This document shows, one piece after another, positions 6,865-10,492 of a DNA stretch of 10,492 nt. The notes beneath the pieces were generated by a model. The model saw only the letters and a program-made list of their open reading frames with translations, was not told where the DNA came from and did not search any database. The stretch lies in the NCBI GenBank assembly GCA_944325475.1, contig CALVAF010000164.1:1-10492 (forward strand). The letters are read 5' to 3'. The number at the start of each line of letters is the position of its first letter. The first letter of the stretch is position 1. The translations under genes and the position numbers were made by a program. Origin of the DNA: an uncultured Helicobacter sp. (GTDB lineage: Bacteria; Campylobacterota; Campylobacteria; Campylobacterales; Helicobacteraceae).

Positions 6865-7806
6865 ATGGAAAATTTAGAACAACTCCTCAAAGAAACAAAT
6901 AAGAAAATAGAGCTCAACAACCAATTAAATTATCAAATTTTGATGTCTAATATCATTATAAATTCTAAAATCAATGAAGAAGACAAGCAAACTTTGCTTT
7001 TACTACTTCAAGATCGGGATAGGAATTATATTCGCATTAACCATAATGAAGAATGTTATCAAAATATTGTCAAATATCTTAATTTATTAAGACCGCTTGA
7101 GTTACCATTAGAGCAGTTAATCCGTGTTGGCGGTAAGAGAGATGGAGGCTATGTAATGTATGGGGGGGGGGGGGGGGGAATTAGAGAGAGTGTAGATTCT
7201 AAAGCTCTTTCTTTAGGGGTCTCTGAATATTCTCCATGGGATTTAGAAATGGCAGAGAGAGGATTTGAGGTTATCGAATATGATGCCAGTATTGACAAAT
7301 CTCCTTATAATCATCTCAATATTTCTTTCCATAAAAAATTTATAGGAACAAGCAATAATGAAAAGACTATCACATTAGAACAAGCCATAAGGGAGAATCA
7401 TTTAGATAAAAATAAGGCGAATATTTTGCAGTGCGATATTGAGAATTGCGAATGGGAAATGCTTTTGGGGATAGATATGAATCTTTTGAGAGATTATTTT
7501 ACACAGATTATTTTTGAATTTCATGGTTGCAATCCAGAAGAACAAGAAGGGGTGGATTTGAGAACTAAACTTCTTGAAAAAATGAATGAAAATTTTGTTC
7601 CTATTCATACGCATTTGAATAACCATGGAAAGATTTTTTATTCCAGAGGATTATTTTTTAGCACCACAATTGAAGTGAGTTATTTAAGGAAAGATTTAGT
7701 AGAAAGCTCTATAATTTCAAATTATAGAACAGAGGGCGGGAATCTAAAAGGATTGGATTATCCAGTTTGGCAACCCAACCCAGAGATTCCTATTCGATTT
7801 AAGTAG
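6865..7806 (+). CDS. SAM-dependent methyltransferase (FkbM-like), phase-variable by a G17 tract
   Basis: A 313-residue protein resembling FkbM/Methyltransf_21-type capsule methyltransferases. It has LIRVGGKRDGGYVM (85-98), KALSLGVSEYSPWDLEMA (113-130) as the SAM-binding region with acidic Asp140, NILQCDIENCEWEM (186-199) as the family's acidic motif, and IIFEFHG (215-221). The first 75 residues are helical and may form a coiled-coil or dimerising segment. The likely role is O-methylation of a glycan sugar, perhaps the heptose. The ATG has AAAGGAA upstream, directly after the mlghB stop. The G17 tract falls between DGGYVMY and the SAM-binding strand. Sixteen G lead to TAG 7193-7195 and eighteen to TAG 7182-7184, so one-base slips truncate the protein before its SAM site. 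Confidence 0.8.
   Translation: MENLEQLLKETNKKIELNNQLNYQILMSNIIINSKINEEDKQTLLLLLQDRDRNYIRINHNEECYQNIVKYLNLLRPLELPLEQLIRVGGKRDGGYVMYGGGGGGIRESVDSKALSLGVSEYSPWDLEMAERGFEVIEYDASIDKSPYNHLNISFHKKFIGTSNNEKTITLEQAIRENHLDKNKANILQCDIENCEWEMLLGIDMNLLRDYFTQIIFEFHGCNPEEQEGVDLRTKLLEKMNENFVPIHTHLNNHGKIFYSRGLFFSTTIEVSYLRKDLVESSIISNYRTEGGNLKGLDYPVWQPNPEIPIRFK
7162..7178 (+). repeat. Poly-G tract G17, ON/OFF switch of the second methyltransferase
   Basis: Seventeen consecutive G at codons 100-105 encode six glycines (the last codon is GGA) and leave the gene in frame. It is the longest homopolymer in the window. Gain or loss of one G truncates the protein at about one third of its length. A run this long should slip very often and is also error-prone in sequencing, so the exact count is uncertain. 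Confidence 0.88.
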
Positions 7807-7842
7807 GTCTATAAAAAGCAAATAAGAGATAACAGGAATAGA

Positions 7843-8877
7843 ATGAAAAGGGCTTTAATTACAGGCTTTACAGGACAAGTGGGTTCGCAGATGGCGGATT
7901 TCTTGCTTGAAAATACGGATTATGAAGTGATTGGTATGATGCGTTGGCAAGAACCAATGGATAATATTTATCATTTGAGTGAGAGGATTAATAAGCAAGA
8001 TAGAATAAGCGTGTTTTATGCAGACTTAAATGATTATTCCAGCATTCAAAAGCTTTTTGAAACTAAATATCCTGATGTGATTTTTCATTTAGCAGCACAA
8101 TCTTTCCCAAAAACTTCTTTTGACATTCCTATTGAAACATTGCAGACAAATATTATTGGCACAGCAAATATTTTAGAAAATATTAGAATCTTAAAACAAA
8201 AAGAAGGCTATGACCCCGTTGTGCATGTATGCAGCTCAAGTGAAGTCTATGGTAGGGCAAAGGTTGGAGTTAAACTCAATGAAGAAACACCTTTCCATGG
8301 GGCAAGCCCTTATAGTATTAGCAAGATTGGGACAGATTATTTGGGTAGATTTTATGGTGAGGCTTATGGGATTAAAACCTATGTGACAAGAATGGGGACA
8401 CATAGTGGTCCAAGACGAAGCGATGTGTTTTTTGAAAGCACAGTGGCTAAACAAATAGCGCTGATTGAAGCAGGTTTGCAAGAGCCTGTGATTAAAGTTG
8501 GGAATCTCTCAAGTGTGAGAACTTTTCAAGATTGCAGAGACGCAATAAGGGCGTATTATTTGCTCTCGCTTGAAAGCCAAAAGGGTAAGGTGCCTTGTGG
8601 AGAGGCTTTTAATATTGCAGGAGAAGAAGCATTTAAACTTACAGAAGTAATCGATATACTACTTTCATATAGTAGCATGGGGGGGGGGCAGATTACGATA
8701 CAAGTTGATGAAAACAGGCTTCGCCCTATTGATGCGGATTACCAAATGTTTGATAATACAAAAATAAAGAGTTTTATCGATTGGAAGCCTGAGATTCCAG
8801 CTAGAAAAATGTTTCAAGATTTATTAAATCATTGGAGAGATGAGATAAAGAAAGGCAGAATTCCTTTAAATCGATAA
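7843..8877 (+). CDS. ddahA: GDP-mannose/GDP-heptose 4,6-dehydratase (DdahA/WcbK-like)
   Basis: A 344-residue extended SDR that oxidises C4 and removes the C6 hydroxyl of a GDP-sugar. It has GFTGQVG (8-14) for NAD(P), HLAAQS (82-87), SSSEVYG (131-137) with Ser/Glu catalytic positions, and the Tyr157/Lys161 pair in YSISK. From memory it is closer to C. jejuni 81-176 DdahA, which acts on GDP-D-glycero-D-manno-heptose, than to ordinary Gmd: MRWQEPMDNIYHL and GTHSGPRRSDVFFES are typical. AGGAAT precedes the ATG. A G10 tract at codons 279-282 makes it phase-variable. Nine G stop at TAA 8765-8767 and eleven at TGA 8706-8708, cutting off the last fifth. Its stop codon lies in the loop of a hairpin that hides the next gene's ribosome site. 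Confidence 0.9.
   Translation: MKRALITGFTGQVGSQMADFLLENTDYEVIGMMRWQEPMDNIYHLSERINKQDRISVFYADLNDYSSIQKLFETKYPDVIFHLAAQSFPKTSFDIPIETLQTNIIGTANILENIRILKQKEGYDPVVHVCSSSEVYGRAKVGVKLNEETPFHGASPYSISKIGTDYLGRFYGEAYGIKTYVTRMGTHSGPRRSDVFFESTVAKQIALIEAGLQEPVIKVGNLSSVRTFQDCRDAIRAYYLLSLESQKGKVPCGEAFNIAGEEAFKLTEVIDILLSYSSMGGGQITIQVDENRLRPIDADYQMFDNTKIKSFIDWKPEIPARKMFQDLLNHWRDEIKKGRIPLNR
8679..8688 (+). repeat. Poly-G tract G10 within the ddahA-like gene
   Basis: Ten G after AT at 8677-8678 encode Met-Gly-Gly-Gly before Gln in the C-terminal part of the dehydratase. The gene is in frame here; a one-base change either way creates a stop 20 to 80 bases downstream. Confidence 0.9.
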
Positions 8878-8894
8878 GACTCGATTTAAAGGAA
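8861..8894 (+). promoter_or_regulatory. 13-bp hairpin with the ddahA stop in its loop and the next gene's ribosome site in its stem
   Basis: TTCCTTTAAATCG (8861-8873) and CGATTTAAAGGAA (8882-8894) are perfect reverse complements around an 8-base loop. The loop holds the ddahA TAA (8875-8877), and the right arm holds AAAGGAA (8888-8894), the Shine-Dalgarno of the gene starting at 8899. No U-run follows, so it does not look like a terminator. The arrangement fits translational coupling: ribosomes finishing ddahA melt the stem. Confidence 0.75.
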
Positions 8895-8898
8895 AAGA

Positions 8899-9837
8899 AT
8901 GTCTAAAAAAGTTTTCATAACCGGTGGAGCTGGTTATATTGGTTCGGTTTTATGTCCTAAGTTATTAGAAAATGGTTATGAAGTAACCGTTCTTGATAAT
9001 TTACTTTTTGATCAAAGTTCGCTTAATTCTTGTGCTGCATACAAAAAGTTTCAATTTATTAATGGTGATGCTTTAGATAAAGATAAAGTAAAAAAAGAGG
9101 TGGCTAAAGCTGATATTATCATATCTTTAGTAGCTTTAGTAGGGGCTCCACTTTGTAAAAAAAGCTCAAAACTTGCTAGAATGATAAATTGTGAGGCTGT
9201 AAAAATGATAAGTGATCTAGCAAGCCCATCTCAAATTTTCATCTATCCAAATACCAATAGTGGCTATGGTATCGGCAAGAAAGATGCTATGTGTGATGAA
9301 AATAGCCTACTAAGACCAGTATCTCAATATGGTTCTGACAAGGTGGAAGCTGAAAAATATTTGCTTGATAAAGGAAATTGTGTAACTTTTCGCTTGGCTA
9401 CTGTCTTTGGAGTTTCGCCTAGAATGAGGCTTGATTTGTTAGTCAATGATTTTACTTATAGAGCTTACAGAGACAAATTTATTGTGCTTTTTGAAGATCA
9501 TTTTAGGAGAAATTATATCCATGTAAGAGATGTAGTAAAAGGTTTTATACATGGTATAGAAAACTATGAAAAGATGAAGGGGGAGGCTTATAATATGGGG
9601 CTTTCTTCAGGAAATTTAACGAAAAGGCAGTTGGCAGAAACGATTAAGAAATATGTGCCTGACTTTTATATCCATTCAGCAAGTATAGGCGAAGATCCTG
9701 ATAAAAGAGATTATCTAGTATCCAATGCTAAGCTTGAAGCAAGTGGCTGGAGTGCAGATGTTAGTATAGATGATGGCATACAAGAATTACTTCGTGCTTT
9801 TTCTATGATGAAAGTTAATCGCTATGCCAATGTGTAA
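8899..9837 (+). CDS. GDP-D-glycero-D-manno-heptose 4-dehydrogenase (Cj1427-like SDR)
   Basis: A 312-residue extended SDR with GGAGYIG (9-15) for NAD, TNSGYG (119-124) as the Thr/Ser region, and Tyr144/Lys148 in YGSDK. By memory it is very close to C. jejuni Cj1427 over most of its length (ADIII, LVGAPLC, FRLATVFG, SPRMRLDLLVNDFTYRAY, HFRRNYIHVRDVV). Cj1427 oxidises C4 of GDP-D-glycero-D-manno-heptose, recycling bound NADH with 2-oxoglutarate, and feeds the MlghB/MlghC-type epimerase and reductase. The start has AAAGGAA four bases upstream, but this lies in a 13-bp hairpin that also contains the stop of the dehydratase gene, so its translation probably depends on the upstream gene. A strong AAGGAG overlaps its own stop and precedes a three-codon reading frame. 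Confidence 0.9.
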   Translation: MSKKVFITGGAGYIGSVLCPKLLENGYEVTVLDNLLFDQSSLNSCAAYKKFQFINGDALDKDKVKKEVAKADIIISLVALVGAPLCKKSSKLARMINCEAVKMISDLASPSQIFIYPNTNSGYGIGKKDAMCDENSLLRPVSQYGSDKVEAEKYLLDKGNCVTFRLATVFGVSPRMRLDLLVNDFTYRAYRDKFIVLFEDHFRRNYIHVRDVVKGFIHGIENYEKMKGEAYNMGLSSGNLTKRQLAETIKKYVPDFYIHSASIGEDPDKRDYLVSNAKLEASGWSADVSIDDGIQELLRAFSMMKVNRYANV

Positions 9838-10080
9838 GGAGAGAAAATGCTTAATTAATGGAGAGTGAATCACCCACCTTCTTTTTGAGATACATATCTT
9901 TTTGCATGAGTTTCCAAATAAAACAAGTTTGGATCTTGCTTGGATATAATCAAACAAAAAGCTATGCGGGATTTTAGTATTTTTGCAAAAATAGAAATCT
10001 CATATAGATTTTGGTAAGATTTAAGTTTATTTTGATTAGAATTAATCGTCCCTTATTTTAAAAAATGACTAGGAATAATT
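9838..10080 (+). other. Gap between the Cj1427-like gene and hddA; no convincing gene
   Basis: This 243-base stretch holds a strong ribosome site (AAGGAG, 9836-9841) followed by ATG-CTT-AAT-TAA (9847-9858). A TAATG overlap leads to a 39-codon frame, MESESPTFF... (9858-9977), that I do not recognise. The opposite strand also has short open stretches, one ending at about 9868, without a clear start. In C. jejuni the Cj1426 methyltransferase occupies this position, so a decayed remnant is possible. A leader or regulatory region for hddA is the alternative. Confidence 0.4.
10037..10042 (+). promoter_or_regulatory. Candidate -10 box (TAGAAT) upstream of hddA
   Basis: TTTTGATTAGAAT after a T-rich stretch resembles the extended -10 promoters of Campylobacterota. 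It lies 39 bases before the hddA ATG, which has AGGAA at 10071-10075. A perfect TATAAT at 9945-9950 is a second candidate farther upstream. Either could start a transcript for hddA and the heptose genes expected beyond it. Confidence 0.35.
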
Positions 10081-10492
10081 ATGCCAATTATACGCTCACA
10101 AACACCTTTGAGGCTTGGGCTTGCTGGCGGTGGAACAGATATCAATTTATATTGTGATAAATATGTAGGCTATGTGCTAAATGCCACAATATCGCTTTAT
10201 ATCCACTGCACTTTGATAGAAACAGATGATGATAAAATTATTTTTGTTTCCCCAGATACAGAATCTTATGCAGAATATCAAAGCAAATCCTATTTACAAA
10301 ATGATGGAAACTTAGATATTTTCAAAGCTGTTTATAATCGCATTGTTAGGGATTTTACACATAAGCCTTTGAGCTTTTCTTTGCATACTTATTCTGATGT
10401 GCCTAGTGGTAGTGGTTTGGGTGGAAGTTCTACTTTGGTAGTTGGAATCATCAAGGCTTTTGCGGAGTGGTTGAATTTGCCCCTTGGAGAAT
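10081..10492 (+). CDS. hddA: D-glycero-D-manno-heptose 7-phosphate kinase, 3' partial
   Basis: The first 137 residues of a GHMP-family sugar kinase, running off the window end with no stop. It begins MPIIRSQTPLRLGLAGGGTD, and the ATP-binding GHMP motif PSGSGLGGSS is at 108-117. By memory it is very close to C. jejuni HddA (Cj1425) throughout. HddA phosphorylates D-glycero-D-manno-heptose 7-phosphate at C1, an early step to the GDP-heptose used by the dehydratase and dehydrogenase upstream. In C. jejuni it is followed by gmhA2 and hddC, which I expect just outside the window. The ATG has AGGAA ten bases upstream. The 243-base gap before it and a possible promoter suggest it starts a new transcription unit. 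Confidence 0.93.
   Translation, partial: MPIIRSQTPLRLGLAGGGTDINLYCDKYVGYVLNATISLYIHCTLIETDDDKIIFVSPDTESYAEYQSKSYLQNDGNLDIFKAVYNRIVRDFTHKPLSFSLHTYSDVPSGSGLGGSSTLVVGIIKAFAEWLNLPLGE

Noticed and set aside
7162..7178. Poly-G tracts as pure sequencing or assembly error
   Set aside because: The surrounding genes stay in frame across every tract and such tracts are well known in capsule loci of this group; only the exact lengths, above all G17, are uncertain.
8861..8894. Hairpin as a rho-independent terminator
   Set aside because: The stem is AT-rich, no U-run follows, and the next gene starts five bases later; the buried ribosome site fits translational control better.
9868..10049. Reverse-strand reading frame ending at about 9868 (ends ...RYVSQKEGG)
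   Set aside because: About 60 open codons but no clear start or ribosome site, and two other frames over the same bases look equally protein-like; insufficient to call a gene or remnant.

Overview
The window is a run of eleven same-strand genes, all on the plus strand, from a low-GC (roughly one-third GC by eye) surface-polysaccharide biosynthesis locus. The proteins most resemble the heptose section of Campylobacter jejuni capsule loci (Cj1425-Cj1430 and the DdahA/MlghB families, compared from memory). Long poly-G tracts inside or at the ends of genes are typical of Campylobacter and enteric Helicobacter. I place the source in Campylobacterota and cannot name the species. No RNA gene, CRISPR array, insertion sequence or clear rho-independent terminator was seen.

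Layout. (1) 2-1153: a 5'-truncated GDP-fucose-synthase-type epimerase/reductase (WcaG family) ending in a split G8-T-G9 tract. (2) 1153-3877: a tightly coupled module of an extended SDR and the two halves of a split transketolase, joined by 1-4 base overlaps. (3) 3862-5010: an FkbM methyltransferase with a G10 tract just after its TTG start. (4) A promoter-like sequence at about 5029. (5) 5069-7806: a ColD-type 3-dehydratase with a G12 tract at its last codons, a MlghB/DdahB-like cupin epimerase, and a second methyltransferase with a G17 tract. (6) 7843-9837: a DdahA-like GDP-heptose/GDP-mannose 4,6-dehydratase with a G10 tract, and a Cj1427-like GDP-heptose 4-dehydrogenase. (7) 9838-10080: a non-coding or decayed stretch. 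(8) 10081-end: the start of hddA (heptose 7-phosphate kinase).

How the genes may work together (inference). HddA, with partners expected downstream, supplies GDP-D-glycero-D-manno-heptose. DdahA makes the 6-deoxy-4-keto sugar, the ColD-like enzyme removes O-3, and the WcaG-like enzyme reduces or epimerises, giving a GDP-3,6-dideoxyheptose. The Cj1427-like enzyme and the MlghB-like epimerase would serve a second, non-deoxy heptose branch. The SDR-transketolase module may build a branched or chain-extended sugar, and the two methyltransferases decorate the product.

The most striking feature is regulatory. Five poly-G loci (six G runs) lie in five genes, and every one is in the open-reading-frame state here. 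Two hairpins bury the Shine-Dalgarno sequence of the next gene. One has the upstream stop codon in its loop. The other is reached by upstream ribosomes only in one poly-G frame. This suggests that slipped-strand variation in one gene may also switch translation of the next.
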